Shown here: one piece after another, positions 27,393-37,450 of the stretch | How positions within the stretch are numbered: the first letter of the stretch is position 1 | Layout of the letters: each line of letters starts with the position of its first letter | Source of the DNA: Rhizobium sp. NFR03 | Lineage (GTDB): Bacteria; Pseudomonadota; Alphaproteobacteria; Rhizobiales; Rhizobiaceae | Assembly (NCBI RefSeq): GCF_900111275.1 | Contig: NZ_FOGR01000005.1 | Location: 346,595 to 410,594 of the forward strand | Length of the DNA stretch: 64,000 nucleotides | Reading direction: 5' to 3' | Position numbers and translations under genes: made by a program | Notes under the pieces: model-generated | What the model was told of the DNA's origin: nothing | Database searches by the model: none | The model's input: only the letters and a program-made list of their open reading frames with translations

Positions 27393-27969
27393 GCGTCGGA
27401 CGTTCCTTGATGCGAGGTGGAAAGAGCCTCGCGGTGGACGGCGCGCGGTAAGCGAAGACGATCCTCTGGTCGTCGTTCACGGCAGATGACAGCTCGTTTT
27501 CTTGAGAAAGCGTCAGCCACGATCCGTCGCGATGGCTTTGCGCACGCTGATAACAGCTGTCTCATGCATCGCCGGATGGATCGACGTCTTGGGGGAGGAG
27601 GTGCGCGGACGCTCTACAAACCGCGCATGCCCGGACTATCGCACGCCAATTCTGAAGGCTTGGTAAAGATTGCCGAACCAGTTGCGATTTCGGATCGAGA
27701 TTCTTTCATGTCTCTGATTTGCCGATAATATTTTGCCAAGGCGACGGAACGACCGGGTTCTGTGCTCATGGCGGCGGCCATACCGTCCCATGTCGAGACA
27801 TTTATAGAAGCTCCTTAACCGGCTTGATGCATGTCGTTTGGCGGAAGGGGACAGGGCGTGTCATTCTGAACCTAGTACTTACACATCGGGAGACGCTTCC
27901 TTGGCGCAGGCATCTGTTACAGTTTCCTCTGAAAGGGGTACCGGAAGAGGCCCGGATCGAGGGGAAGAC
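27393..27969. other. Intergenic stretch with no clear gene
   Basis: 577 bases where no open frame looks coding. One 87-codon frame from a TTG at 27719 has an odd composition and no ribosome site. The base composition is less GC-rich than the flanks in places (for example around 27705-27735). No hairpin terminator or repeat stands out. It could host a small RNA. Confidence 0.4.
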
Positions 27970-28155
27970 GTGGATATCTTGACGAGTGCGGTCTTCGCCT
28001 GGTGCGCCGAGAGGCGGATCGGTCTGCGGACACAGGCGGGCGTCAGTGCCGCCAGCACCGCCATCGAGCTTTTCGAACGTGGTTACCGCACGCCGGATGC
28101 GCTCTTTCATGCGCTGCATGGCCTCAGCGGCACGGAGATGGCGCATTACGGCTGA
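27970..28155 (+). CDS. Small protein of unknown function
   Basis: A predicted 61-residue protein starting at a GTG (MDILTSAVFAWCAERRIGL) after a GAGGGGAAG ribosome-site-like stretch. It looks helical, with an Ala-rich centre and a TPDALFHALHGLSG segment. A longer frame from 27838 exists but its extra 44 residues are low complexity. No family recognised. Confidence 0.45.
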   Translation: MDILTSAVFAWCAERRIGLRTQAGVSAASTAIELFERGYRTPDALFHALHGLSGTEMAHYG

Positions 28156-28282
28156 GGCGTAGCCGATGGCAGGCGTGCTTTCCGAAGGCTTCCGGTGGTG
28201 CGGCGGTCGATTGATCTGCTGGCAAGGGCGGTGGTAGGGTTGCAGGCGGCACCCTGCCGGCCTCATGTTCCCAAGGCAGTTC

Positions 28283-29959
28283 ATGCGCCCGACCTCTCCA
28301 ACCTATGAAGCGCTGATCCGGGATTTTACCTGGGACATTCCACACAGGTTCAACATTGGCGTGGCCATCAGCGATGCCTGGGCTGCAAGAGAGCCGGACC
28401 GGATCTGCCTGCAGCATTTCAGCCCGGATGGCGATCACCAGACGCTGACCTATGGGGCCTTCGCGGCGCGGTCTTCGTCGCTCGCAGCCGGGCTTCTTGC
28501 GCGTGGGATGCGCCCGGGTGACCGCATTGCGATCCTGCTGCCGCAGGGCTTCGAGGCGGCTGTCGCGCATGCGGCGATCTACAAGCTTGGCGGTATCGCC
28601 CTTCCTCTGGCGCTTCTTTTCGGGGTGGAGGCGCTGGAATATCGGCTGAGGGATGCTGGCGCTCGTGTCGTGATCAGCGATCGCTCTGGTGCCAGGCGGC
28701 TTCAGGCCATCAAGGCCCAATTGCCGGATCTGCGGCTGGTGGTCTGCACGGACGGGGGCGCAGGGGTGGACGATACGGTGCCGTTCGAAACCTTGCTGGC
28801 AAGTGCTGCAGGCAAATTCGTCCCGGCAGATACAGGGCCGGACGATCCGGCTTTGATGATCTACACGTCCGGTACGACCGGACCGCCCAAGGGAGCGCTG
28901 CATGGGCATCGGGTCCTGCTCGGCCATCTCCCCGGCTTCCAGTTTCATCATGCCGGCCTGCCGCAGGCAGGCGATCGCATGTGGACGCCTGCCGACTGGG
29001 CCTGGGCGGGCGGGCTTCTCAATGCGCTTCTGCCGTCGCTGATGCTCGGCGTTCCCGTCGTGTCCTCGCCAGCCCAGAAGTTCGATCCGCATATGGCGTT
29101 CCGCATTCTGTCGGAGATGAAGGTGCGCAACGCTTTCATTCCGCCGACGGCCTTGCGGTTGATGAAGGCCGTCGAGAACCCCAAGGCCCAGTATGCCTTC
29201 GACCTGCGGACGGTGGGCGCGGCGGGCGAGGCGCTGGGGCGCGAGACATTCGAGCAGGCGTCTAAGGCGCTCGCCGTCGAGATCGCCGAGTTCTATGGGC
29301 AGACGGAGTGCAACATCGTGATCTCCTCCAGCGCCGCCTATGGCGTGCGGAAGGCGGGATCGATGGGGAAAGCGGCGCCGGGCCATGTGGTGGAGATCAT
29401 TGACGATGAAGGACGCATTCTCCCGCGGGGACAGGTGGGGCAGGTGGCGGTGCAAAGGCCCGATCCGGTGATGTTCCTCGGCTACTGGGGAAATGCGGCG
29501 GCCACGGAGGCGAAGTTCACAGGCGAGTGGATGACGACCGGAGATCAGGCCGTGATGGACGAAGAGGGCTATATCACCTTCTTCGGACGCGACGACGATG
29601 TCATCACGTCGTCAGGGTTTCGGATCGGTCCGAGCGAGGTCGAGGATTGCCTTGTCGGCCATCCCGCCGTCAGCATGGCCGCCGTTATCGGCAAGCCGGA
29701 TCCGGTCCGCACCGAAATCGTGAAGGCCTATGTGGTGCTTTCAGATGGGTACGCAGCCTCGCAGGCGCTGGCCACCACGCTTTCCGAATGGGTGAAGACA
29801 CGTCTTTCGATGCATGAATATCCCCGCGAAGTCGCGTTCGTGGATGCGCTGCCGCTCACGACCTCGGGCAAGATCATTCGACGGCTGCTGCGGGACGCCG
29901 AGATTCTCGCGGCATCTACCGGTGAGGAAGGCGCGGCTCGGAGCGCGCCGGGCACTTAA
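28283..29959 (+). CDS. AMP-binding acyl-CoA synthetase
   Basis: A 558-residue adenylate-forming enzyme of the acetyl/medium-chain acyl-CoA synthetase type. The phosphate-binding loop IYTSGTTGPPKG, the YGQTECN motif, the TTGDQA hinge region and the C-terminal catalytic lysine in LTTSGKIIRRLLR are intact. It activates a carboxylic acid to acyl-AMP and then acyl-CoA; the chain length is not evident. The start at 28283 has an AAGG ribosome site; an ATG six codons earlier is possible. It is monocistronic, converging on the GNAT gene. Confidence 0.9.
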   Translation: MRPTSPTYEALIRDFTWDIPHRFNIGVAISDAWAAREPDRICLQHFSPDGDHQTLTYGAFAARSSSLAAGLLARGMRPGDRIAILLPQGFEAAVAHAAIYKLGGIALPLALLFGVEALEYRLRDAGARVVISDRSGARRLQAIKAQLPDLRLVVCTDGGAGVDDTVPFETLLASAAGKFVPADTGPDDPALMIYTSGTTGPPKGALHGHRVLLGHLPGFQFHHAGLPQAGDRMWTPADWAWAGGLLNALLPSLMLGVPVVSSPAQKFDPHMAFRILSEMKVRNAFIPPTALRLMKAVENPKAQYAFDLRTVGAAGEALGRETFEQASKALAVEIAEFYGQTECNIVISSSAAYGVRKAGSMGKAAPGHVVEIIDDEGRILPRGQVGQVAVQRPDPVMFLGYWGNAAATEAKFTGEWMTTGDQAVMDEEGYITFFGRDDDVITSSGFRIGPSEVEDCLVGHPAVSMAAVIGKPDPVRTEIVKAYVVLSDGYAASQALATTLSEWVKTRLSMHEYPREVAFVDALPLTTSGKIIRRLLRDAEILAASTGEEGAARSAPGT

Positions 29960-29983
29960 GCACGGCGCTTGTTCGCAGTTCTG

Positions 29984-31264
29984 CTACCGGAAGCTCTTTG
30001 GTGCGAGAGCGCGCATCTTCTCGCGCAGGAGGCGGGCCATGTTGCGGGTGTTGCGATAGAGGTGGAGCTGGGTGGCAACCTGGCGCACGTCCCGGTCGCG
30101 GTTGGCGCGCAGGCCGATGACAAGCGTTCCCATGTCTTCGCGTTCTTCCCAGAACCGGCTCATGATCGGGTGATCGGGCACGGCGCAGCTGTCCGACTTG
30201 AGGATGTTGGGATCGTCGAGGTGCCATTCCGTCAGTTCCCTCAGCAGCAGCTTGCCGGGGGAGTAACGGGCGTAGGTCTCGTCGTAACCGGTTTTCCAGG
30301 TGTAGGCTTCGCCGCCCATCATGAAGACGACCATCGACGCGATGGCGACGCCATCAAGGTCGATCGTGTGGATACGCACGGCGTCGGCTTCGGCCAGATT
30401 GGTGATCGCTTCCCGGGCAAAAGCCGCACGGTAGCGATCCATGACGATCGCCGTGCGCTGGCGGCCCTTCCAGCCGGAAGCTTCGAGAGCCAGGAACTCT
30501 TCCATGCGCAAACGGACGTCTTCCGGCTGGCGCGCGACGGAGTGTGTGACGGTGCCGAGGCGCGACAGGAGGGTCCACTGGCGGCGCAACTCGCGCAGAT
30601 GTGCGGGGCTGATGGCGCCGCGCAGATAGGTGTCGCCGTCGAGCAGGCTGTCGAGGACGGGCCGGCTGAATGTGTCGGTGACGGTGAGCGGCAGGTTTCG
30701 GCTGATGGCGACCGCGCGGGCGAGACGGGCAAGCGGCCCCTTCAGGCGCACATCGGGAAGGACCAGGATCGGCGGCAGGCCTGCGTCGGGATTGGCGAGC
30801 GCATCGAACAGGTTATCGAGCGTTTCCGCGGCTTCTTCCGTATCCAGCAGGGGTGTGCCGAGCGGACCGAAGGGATTGGACCAGGCGCGAATGATCGGCG
30901 AGCCGATGGCAAAGCCCGGCCTCTCCACAGAGAACGGCATCAGGAAGCGCAGGCGGCTGCGTGTCTCGCTGCGGTCGCGTATGACGGCAAGCCGCACCAC
31001 ACGATCCTCGAGCCGGGGCATTGCAGGGGCCAGGAAGCGGCCGGAAAAAAAGACATTCGGCTCGATGGCGCGGTTCGACAGAAAATCGAGCTCTTCCTGC
31101 AGGTCATAGCCGGCGCGGGCAGGATAGACGCAGAACTCACGTCCCTGCCGCCCGGTCTGCACCAGCGTATCCACGGGGATCTGGTCATTGCCCAGTTGCC
31201 CGCGGCGGGGCAGTTGCGAGGGGCGGCTGTTGGCGTCTGTGGGGAACTGGGGCGTGACGCTCAT
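29984..31264 (-). CDS. CelD/BcsL-like GNAT acetyltransferase
   Basis: A 426-residue protein whose C-terminal half is a GNAT-fold acetyltransferase of the CelD/BcsL group (Acetyltransf_6 style), visible in the YRAAFAREAITNLAEADAVR stretch and the GGEAYTWKTGYDETYARYSPG stretch (parts of residues 300-370). Such proteins are linked to cellulose or exopolysaccharide modification. Its ATG overlaps the TGA of the upstream flippase gene by 4 bases, so the two are translationally coupled; this argues that it acetylates a polysaccharide precursor. Confidence 0.8.
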   Translation of the reverse strand: MSVTPQFPTDANSRPSQLPRRGQLGNDQIPVDTLVQTGRQGREFCVYPARAGYDLQEELDFLSNRAIEPNVFFSGRFLAPAMPRLEDRVVRLAVIRDRSETRSRLRFLMPFSVERPGFAIGSPIIRAWSNPFGPLGTPLLDTEEAAETLDNLFDALANPDAGLPPILVLPDVRLKGPLARLARAVAISRNLPLTVTDTFSRPVLDSLLDGDTYLRGAISPAHLRELRRQWTLLSRLGTVTHSVARQPEDVRLRMEEFLALEASGWKGRQRTAIVMDRYRAAFAREAITNLAEADAVRIHTIDLDGVAIASMVVFMMGGEAYTWKTGYDETYARYSPGKLLLRELTEWHLDDPNILKSDSCAVPDHPIMSRFWEEREDMGTLVIGLRANRDRDVRQVATQLHLYRNTRNMARLLREKMRALAPKSFR

Positions 31265-32757
31265 GATCGGCTGGCCTCTGCATCCATCGGTCTTGTCTGT
31301 ATCTGGTCCCCATCTTGATAGGCAGTATCGACGGGTCCGGACTGGGGGGCGGCAAAGGCGAAGAGCCTGATGCCGAAAGTGTGGCGCACGGCAAGATGCA
31401 GCAATGTCGCCTCGACCATCATGGCGCCGGCCGTTGCCATGGCGGCACCCGTCAGTCCGAAGACGGGAATGAGGGTGACGTTCAGCGCAAGGTTGGCGGC
31501 GAGAGCCGCGGCGTAGAGTTTGACGCAGAGCGCCTGCTGGCCGCCCATGGTGAGCAGCGCCTCTGCCGGGCCGATGAAGGCCTTGGCCATGATACCCGCA
31601 AAGAGGATCGCCATCAGCGGGTAGCCGGAGACGAAGGCGGGTCCGAAGAGCGAAAGGAGGAAGCTGCCCGACGCGAGAACGCAGCCGCCGACGGCGAGCG
31701 ACGGCCAGAAGCACCATCTGGCGCTTTCGATGGCGATGACGGACAGTTTCTGCCGATTGGACTGACCCGTGCCCGGCTGACCCATGCCCTCTTGACCTAT
31801 GGCAGCGGAAAAACGCGGCGCGGCGGCAGCCTTGACGGCGAACATCACGAAATGGACGAGCGCCATCGTCTTGGCGGCTGCGAAGTAGATGGCAACGCTT
31901 TCCGGATCGAGCGCGATCCCGACCAGCACGACATCCGAATTCGTCAGCATGAAGCCGAAACCCTCGATGAGGAAGATCGGCAGGGCGACGCGCAGCCAAG
32001 TGCGGAATTCAATGCGAATCGGGCCTTTGAGATATCGCTTGCGCAGGCGCCAAGTCAGAATGAAGAACTGTCCGACACTCGCGACATAGGTGGCCACCAT
32101 GGCGGCGATCATCGCCGTCTGCGCGGTGGACGGCGCACCTGCCCAAACGGCGCCAACCATGAAGGCGAGGATGAGAACCGGCCGGACGATGTAGGTGGGG
32201 CTGAGCGCCGAGACCGCCCAGCTGTGCGCCCGTGATGTGCCGTCCATGACGTCGCCGAGCGCGATCATGGGCAGGGCGAAGATGCCGAGATAGAGAGGCA
32301 CGAGATAGTAGCCGTTGACCAGATCTCCGAAGGCGACCAAGCCACCGATGCCGACGATGGCAAGCGCGGTGGCCGACAGGAGAGCGAAGATCCGTACCGT
32401 CGCCGTCATCCCGCGGATTTCTTCCAGCGCGTTGACGGCATGATATTGCGGCACGAAGCGGATGATGGCGGTGTGGAAGCCGAGGCAGGAGAGGTTTCCG
32501 AAGAGCACGACCAGCACCCAGACGAAAACGAAGATGCCATATTCAAACTCGCCCATCATGCGGGCCATGATGATCTGCGAGACGAAGGCGATGCCGGCGC
32601 TGACGACGCGGATGGCAAAGGCGACGAGGGCCATGCGCTGGGCGAGGTATTTCGGGTCGTCGCTGGTGAGCAGCGGCTCCAGCCGGCGCATCAGCGGCAG
32701 GAGCCGGTCTTTCAGACCCGGCGGCAGAATTCGTTCTGCCGTTTGACACGCTGCCAT
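31261..32757 (-). CDS. Polysaccharide flippase (Wzx/MATE-like)
   Basis: A 498-residue polytopic membrane protein with about 12-14 helices, opening after a 45-residue cytoplasmic N-terminus (LPPGLKDRLLPLMRRLEPLL). It belongs to the lipopolysaccharide/polysaccharide-export superfamily that moves lipid-linked oligosaccharides across the inner membrane. The downstream GNAT gene overlaps its stop by 4 bases. No glycosyltransferases lie nearby, so the glycan is made elsewhere. The ATG at 32757 is used; a GTG two codons earlier is possible. Confidence 0.82.
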   Translation of the reverse strand: MAACQTAERILPPGLKDRLLPLMRRLEPLLTSDDPKYLAQRMALVAFAIRVVSAGIAFVSQIIMARMMGEFEYGIFVFVWVLVVLFGNLSCLGFHTAIIRFVPQYHAVNALEEIRGMTATVRIFALLSATALAIVGIGGLVAFGDLVNGYYLVPLYLGIFALPMIALGDVMDGTSRAHSWAVSALSPTYIVRPVLILAFMVGAVWAGAPSTAQTAMIAAMVATYVASVGQFFILTWRLRKRYLKGPIRIEFRTWLRVALPIFLIEGFGFMLTNSDVVLVGIALDPESVAIYFAAAKTMALVHFVMFAVKAAAAPRFSAAIGQEGMGQPGTGQSNRQKLSVIAIESARWCFWPSLAVGGCVLASGSFLLSLFGPAFVSGYPLMAILFAGIMAKAFIGPAEALLTMGGQQALCVKLYAAALAANLALNVTLIPVFGLTGAAMATAGAMMVEATLLHLAVRHTFGIRLFAFAAPQSGPVDTAYQDGDQIQTRPMDAEASRS

Positions 32758-32857
32758 GAACACGAAACGCTACCCGACCTGTCTGCAGTACGACGAGGCC
32801 GGATTATGCCGTATCTGCGTTAATATTCCGTTGGGGCAGACGTCTGAATGGCAGCCG

Positions 32858-33499
32858 TTACGCGCGGCTCAACGCCACGTTGAGGCCGAGCCCGACGAGG
32901 ATCGTGCCGCCGATCTTCTGCATCAGACGTTCTGCCCGGCCGGAGGTGCGCAGCCGCGCGAGAACGGCTTCGGCGAGGAGGACGCAGACGATATCCGCCA
33001 GCGAAAACATCATGTTGACGATGGTGCCGAGCACGGCGAACTGCACCCAGACAGGGATCGAGGCCGAGGGATCGACGAACTGCGGCAGGAAGGCGAGGAA
33101 GAAGATGGCCGTCTTCGGATTCAGGACTTCAACCATCATGCTCTCGACGAACGCCCGGCGGGCCGATTTCGGCGCATGGCCGGGCGCGGCGCTCATGTCG
33201 CCTTCGCTGCGGGCCGGGGTGCGGAACATGGCGATGCCGAGATAGACGAGATAGGCGGCGCCGGCGAGCTTCACGGCCAGATAGGCGGTGGGCACGGCCT
33301 GAAAGAGCATGGACAGGCCGGCCGCTGCGGCGATCACGTGGACATAGCAGCCGAGATGAATGCCCAGCGTCGCCATGAGGCCAGCGCGACGATTGGCCGC
33401 GACGGTACGGGCGGCGACGTAGAGCATGGCAGGGCCCGGCAGGAAGGCAAACAGCCCTGCGGTGACGAGAAAAGGAAGGAAGAGATCCAGCGATGTCAT
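32858..33499 (-). CDS. LysE family translocator
   Basis: A 213-residue membrane protein with six helices, opening MTSLDLFLPFLVTAGLFAFL. PGPAMLYVAARTVAANRRAGL and LNPKTAIFFLAFLPQFV are LysE/RhtB family signatures. It should export an amino acid or derivative; the substrate is unknown. It is a single gene between the flippase and the metallo-hydrolase on the same strand, with about 100 bases on each side. Confidence 0.88.
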   Translation of the reverse strand: MTSLDLFLPFLVTAGLFAFLPGPAMLYVAARTVAANRRAGLMATLGIHLGCYVHVIAAAAGLSMLFQAVPTAYLAVKLAGAAYLVYLGIAMFRTPARSEGDMSAAPGHAPKSARRAFVESMMVEVLNPKTAIFFLAFLPQFVDPSASIPVWVQFAVLGTIVNMMFSLADIVCVLLAEAVLARLRTSGRAERLMQKIGGTILVGLGLNVALSRA

Positions 33500-33594
33500 G
33501 ATGCGCCCCCTTGAAAAGCACGATCATGACCCAGGTGGAGACATGCATCAAGGTGGTCCCGTCGATGGGCTGAACGGAACCGCGCGTGTTCGGT

Positions 33595-34419
33595 CTAGAG
33601 ACCCGTCATCCGAAAGCCGGTCTGCGCGCGTTCGATCCGGCCGAAGCCGTGAAGATGGCCGCCGCCGACGATCCATCGGTGTTGTGCGGCCTGCTCCAGC
33701 GTTGCAAGGCGGGTGGCTGCGCTCTGAACCGGGTCGAGATCGAAGACCAGGCCGAGCTTCGGATCGGCAAGCTGCAACGCGGCGATGTGAAGCGCATCCG
33801 CCAGGATCAGCATGTCGTGTTCTTCGCCGTGCAGGCGGTAGCCCATCTGGCCCGGCGTGTGGCCGGGGAGGGGGACGGCCTCGATACCCTCGAGGATCGG
33901 ACCGGCGGAGAGGCTGTGGATTCGTGATCCATAGGCCTGTTGCATCTTGTCAGCGACGATAAAGCCGCCCCGGCGCGCTTCCGGCACCGTTTCGCGAAGG
34001 GCCGCATTGCCGAAAAAGGCGAGATCGGCGTGCGGCACAAGGATATCGGCGTTTGGAAAGAAGGCGGTGCCGTCATCGTTCAGGAGACCGTAGGCATGGT
34101 CTCCATGAAGATGTGTCAGCAGGACGCCGGTGATGGTCTCGGGCGTAAATCCGCAGGCTTCCATCGCGGGGCGGGCGTGGCCGAAGGACGGCCCCCAGGC
34201 CGTTCCGGCGCCCGTATCGACAAGCATGTCGCCATCCGGGCCGCGTATCGCGAAGCAGTTGACGTCGAGCATTACCGATGTCTTGCCCCATCGCTCGACG
34301 GCCGACGCACAGGCGTCGGCGCCGTCAAGATGGTGGAGATACTCTACCTTCGCTTCGAACAGACCGTCGTTGAAGACGAAAATGTCGTAGCGGCCGATTT
34401 GCAAGGCTTCGTTCTTCAT
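33595..34419 (-). CDS. Metallo-beta-lactamase-fold hydrolase
   Basis: A 274-residue MBL-fold protein. The metal motif HLHGDH spans residues 103-108, followed by the PLPGHTPGQ histidine, the ILADALH aspartate and the GGGHLHGFG histidine. The pattern resembles lactonase-type (AHL/gluconolactone) members rather than beta-lactamases, but the substrate is unknown. It lies 40 bases after the secA stop on the same strand. The ATG at 34419 opens a clean N-terminus; the longer frame is antisense-like sequence inside secA. Confidence 0.85.
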   Translation of the reverse strand: MKNEALQIGRYDIFVFNDGLFEAKVEYLHHLDGADACASAVERWGKTSVMLDVNCFAIRGPDGDMLVDTGAGTAWGPSFGHARPAMEACGFTPETITGVLLTHLHGDHAYGLLNDDGTAFFPNADILVPHADLAFFGNAALRETVPEARRGGFIVADKMQQAYGSRIHSLSAGPILEGIEAVPLPGHTPGQMGYRLHGEEHDMLILADALHIAALQLADPKLGLVFDLDPVQSAATRLATLEQAAQHRWIVGGGHLHGFGRIERAQTGFRMTGL

Positions 34420-34459
34420 GCGGCGAACCCCTGCGACGTCGGTGGCCTGTTTTCCGGTG

Positions 34460-37180
34460 TCAGGCCTCGGTGGCTTCGAAAGCGCCGTGGCAGTGCTTGT
34501 ACTTCTTGCCGGAACCGCAGGGGCAGGCCTCGTTGCGGGAAACGCGGCCCCATGTGGCGGGGTTGGTCGGATCGCGATTTTCCGGGGCGACGACAGCGAG
34601 ATTGCGGTCGTCCGCGAACTCGTCCTCGCCCGTCTGTGCATCGATATGGTGGCCGAACATTTCCGGCGGCTCGGGCTGCGGCGCCTGCGCCGCGTCGCGC
34701 ACGAGCTCAACACGCATCAGCTGTGCGGTCACGCCCTGGCGCAGGTTGGTGAGGAGCGCCTGGAACAGCTCGAAAGCCTCGCCCTTGTACTCCTGCAACG
34801 GATCACGCTGGGCATAGCCGCGGAAGCCGATGACGGAGCGCAGGTGGTCGAGATTGACGATATGCTCGCGCCAGAGATGATCAAGCGTCTGCAGCACGAC
34901 GGAGCGCTCGACATAGCGCATGATCTCGGGTCCGAAGCGTTCCGCCCGCTCGGCATTGGCCTGATCGGCCGCCGCCAGAATGCGCTCGCGGATGTCGTTC
35001 TCGTCGATGCCTTCTTCGGCCGCCCATGCGGAGATCGGCAGGTCGAGGTTCAGCGTTTCGCGGACGTCGGTGTTCAGACCCTCGACATCCCATTGTTCGG
35101 CATAGGCTTTTTCAGGAATGCGCTTGGCGACGATGTCCTCGATGACCTCGTGACGCATGTCAGCCACGGTCTCCGAAACATCCTCGCTGTCCATCATTTC
35201 GATGCGCTGCTCGAAGATGACCTTGCGCTGGTCGTTCAGCACGTCGTCATATTTCAGCAGGTTCTTGCGCGTGTCGAAGTTGCGGGCTTCGACCTTCTTC
35301 TGTGCGCGTTCCAGCGCCTTGTTGATCCAGGGATGGACGATGGCCTCGCCTTCCTTCAGACCAAGCTTCTGCAGCATGGAATCCATGCGCTCCGAGCCGA
35401 AGATGCGCATCAGGTCGTCCTGCAGCGACAGGTAGAACTTGGAGCGGCCCGGGTCGCCCTGACGGCCGGAGCGGCCGCGAAGCTGGTTGTCGATGCGGCG
35501 GCTTTCGTGGCGTTCGGTCGCGAGAACATAGAGGCCGCCGGCGGCAAGCGCCTTCTGCTTCAGTTCCTGCACCTCGGCCTTGATGGCAGCTTCGCGCTGG
35601 TCGCGCTCCGGGCCCGGCTCCACGTCGTGCAGCTCGGCTTCGATGCGCATGTCGAGGTTGCCGCCGAGCTGGATGTCGGTACCGCGGCCGGCCATGTTGG
35701 TGGCGATCGTCACGGCACCGGGAACGCCGGCCTGCGAGACGATATAGGCTTCCTGCTCGTGGTAACGGGCGTTCAGCACCTGGAAATTGGCAAAGCCTTC
35801 GCGCTTCAGGAGAGCGGCGAGAAGTTCGGACTTCTCGATCGAGGTCGTGCCGACGAGGACGGGCTGATTGCGTTCGCGCGCCTGCCGGATCTCCTCGACG
35901 ATGGCCTTGAACTTCTCCTCCGTCGTCCGGTAGACCTCGTCATGGTCGTCGATACGCTGGATCGGCAGGTTGGTCGGGACTTCCACGACTTCGAGACCGT
36001 AGATGTTGCCGAATTCCTCCGCCTCCGTCGAGGCCGTGCCGGTCATGCCGCCCAGCTTCTCATACATGCGGAAATAGTTCTGGAACGTGATCGAGGCGAG
36101 CGTCTGGTTCTCGGGCTGGATCGTCACCTTTTCCTTGGCTTCCAGCGCCTGGTGCTGGCCTTCGGAATAGCGGCGACCGGGCATCATGCGGCCGGTGAAC
36201 TCATCGATGATGACGATTTCGTCGCCGCGGACGATGTAGTCCTTGTCGCGCTGGAAGAGCTTGTGTGCCTTCAGCGCGTTGTTGACGTGGTGGACGATCG
36301 CGACGTTTTCGACGTCATAGAGCGTCTCGCCCTTGAGCAAGCCAGCCTCGCGCAGCAGGTTTTCGAGCTTCTCGGTGCCGTCTTCCGAGAAATTGGCCGA
36401 TCGCTGCTTCTCGTCGATTTCGTAGTCGGCCTCGTCCAGCATCGGGATGAAGGCGTCGATGGTCGTGTAGAGTTCGGAGCGATCGTCCAGCGGTCCGGAA
36501 ATGATCAGCGGCGTGCGGGCTTCATCGACGAGGATCGAGTCCACTTCGTCGACGATGGCAAAGAAGTGACCGCGCTGGACCATCTGGGCCCGCTCGTACT
36601 TCATGTTGTCGCGCAGATAATCGAAGCCGAGCTCGTTGTTGGTCGCGTAGGTGATGTCGCAGGCATAGGCAGCCTTGCGCTGCTCGTCGGTCAGGCCATG
36701 CACGATGACGCCGGTGGAGAGACCGAGGAAGCCGTAGATGCGCGCCATGGTGGCCGAGTCGCGGCTGGCGAGGTAGTCGTTGACGGTCACGACATGCACG
36801 CCCTTGCCGGCGAGCGCGTTCAGGTAAACGGGGAGCGTCGCAACGAGCGTCTTGCCTTCGCCGGTCTTCATTTCGGCAATGGACTTCTCGTGAAGAATCA
36901 TGCCGCCGATCAGCTGTACGTCGAAGGGACGCAGGCCCAGCACGCGGCGCGCAGCCTCCCGGGCGACGGCAAAGGCCGGCACCAGAAGGTCGTCCAGCGT
37001 CTTGCCCGCGGCCAGCTGCTGGCGGAACTCGACGGTCTTGGCCGCAAGGGCTTCGTCGCTCAGCGCCTTCATTTCGGGCTCGAGCGCCGTGATTGCGGCA
37101 ACGCGGGTGTTGTAGCCCTTGACGCGGCGATCGTTGGAGGACCCGAAGAGTTTGCGGGCGAGGCCGCCGAGACTGACCAT
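34460..37180 (-). CDS. secA: Protein translocase ATPase SecA
   Basis: A 906-residue motor of the Sec pathway that drives preproteins through SecYEG. Walker A is in [14 protein letters not shown], the DEAD-like box in [16 protein letters not shown], the preprotein crosslinking domain lies between, and the C-terminal zinc site is [14 protein letters not shown], needed for SecB and phospholipid contact. The start at 37180 ([19 protein letters not shown]) is the family N-terminus. It is divergent from the parvulin gene, with 270 bases that should hold both promoters. Confidence 0.97.
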   Translation of the reverse strand: MVSLGGLARKLFGSSNDRRVKGYNTRVAAITALEPEMKALSDEALAAKTVEFRQQLAAGKTLDDLLVPAFAVAREAARRVLGLRPFDVQLIGGMILHEKSIAEMKTGEGKTLVATLPVYLNALAGKGVHVVTVNDYLASRDSATMARIYGFLGLSTGVIVHGLTDEQRKAAYACDITYATNNELGFDYLRDNMKYERAQMVQRGHFFAIVDEVDSILVDEARTPLIISGPLDDRSELYTTIDAFIPMLDEADYEIDEKQRSANFSEDGTEKLENLLREAGLLKGETLYDVENVAIVHHVNNALKAHKLFQRDKDYIVRGDEIVIIDEFTGRMMPGRRYSEGQHQALEAKEKVTIQPENQTLASITFQNYFRMYEKLGGMTGTASTEAEEFGNIYGLEVVEVPTNLPIQRIDDHDEVYRTTEEKFKAIVEEIRQARERNQPVLVGTTSIEKSELLAALLKREGFANFQVLNARYHEQEAYIVSQAGVPGAVTIATNMAGRGTDIQLGGNLDMRIEAELHDVEPGPERDQREAAIKAEVQELKQKALAAGGLYVLATERHESRRIDNQLRGRSGRQGDPGRSKFYLSLQDDLMRIFGSERMDSMLQKLGLKEGEAIVHPWINKALERAQKKVEARNFDTRKNLLKYDDVLNDQRKVIFEQRIEMMDSEDVSETVADMRHEVIEDIVAKRIPEKAYAEQWDVEGLNTDVRETLNLDLPISAWAAEEGIDENDIRERILAAADQANAERAERFGPEIMRYVERSVVLQTLDHLWREHIVNLDHLRSVIGFRGYAQRDPLQEYKGEAFELFQALLTNLRQGVTAQLMRVELVRDAAQAPQPEPPEMFGHHIDAQTGEDEFADDRNLAVVAPENRDPTNPATWGRVSRNEACPCGSGKKYKHCHGAFEATEA

Positions 37181-37450
37181 GGAAAATGGTCCTTTCATGT
37201 GACGTCGGCGTTTCGCGCGTGGGTCTGAATACCCGTCAACTGCGCCAAAACGCCCGGATCTTGTTCTGGACGCGAGGTTGCGTGACAGATAAGAGGGGGG
37301 TCGAATGATGTCAACGGGAGTTGCTGACCGACCTTTCGCTGAAAATGCCGGTTTTGCAAGGCTACACAACGGCCACATTCTGGTGTTTGTGAGGTCGGCA
37401 AGCCGGCCGCGAAGGGCGGATCCGGTACCCCATCGGGAAAGGTTTACGGA

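Noticed and set aside
27719..27982. An 87-codon open frame starting at TTG
   Set aside because: No ribosome site, atypical composition, and it overlaps a better small frame at 27970.
31265..31999. A longer start of the CelD-like gene that would fuse it to part of the flippase region in another frame
   Set aside because: The ATG at 31264 overlaps the flippase stop cleanly and opens a normal N-terminus; the extension is antisense-style sequence within the flippase gene.
34418..37228. A 936-codon plus-strand open frame opposite secA
   Set aside because: secA on the minus strand has all expected motifs; the opposite frame is an antisense artefact of codon bias.
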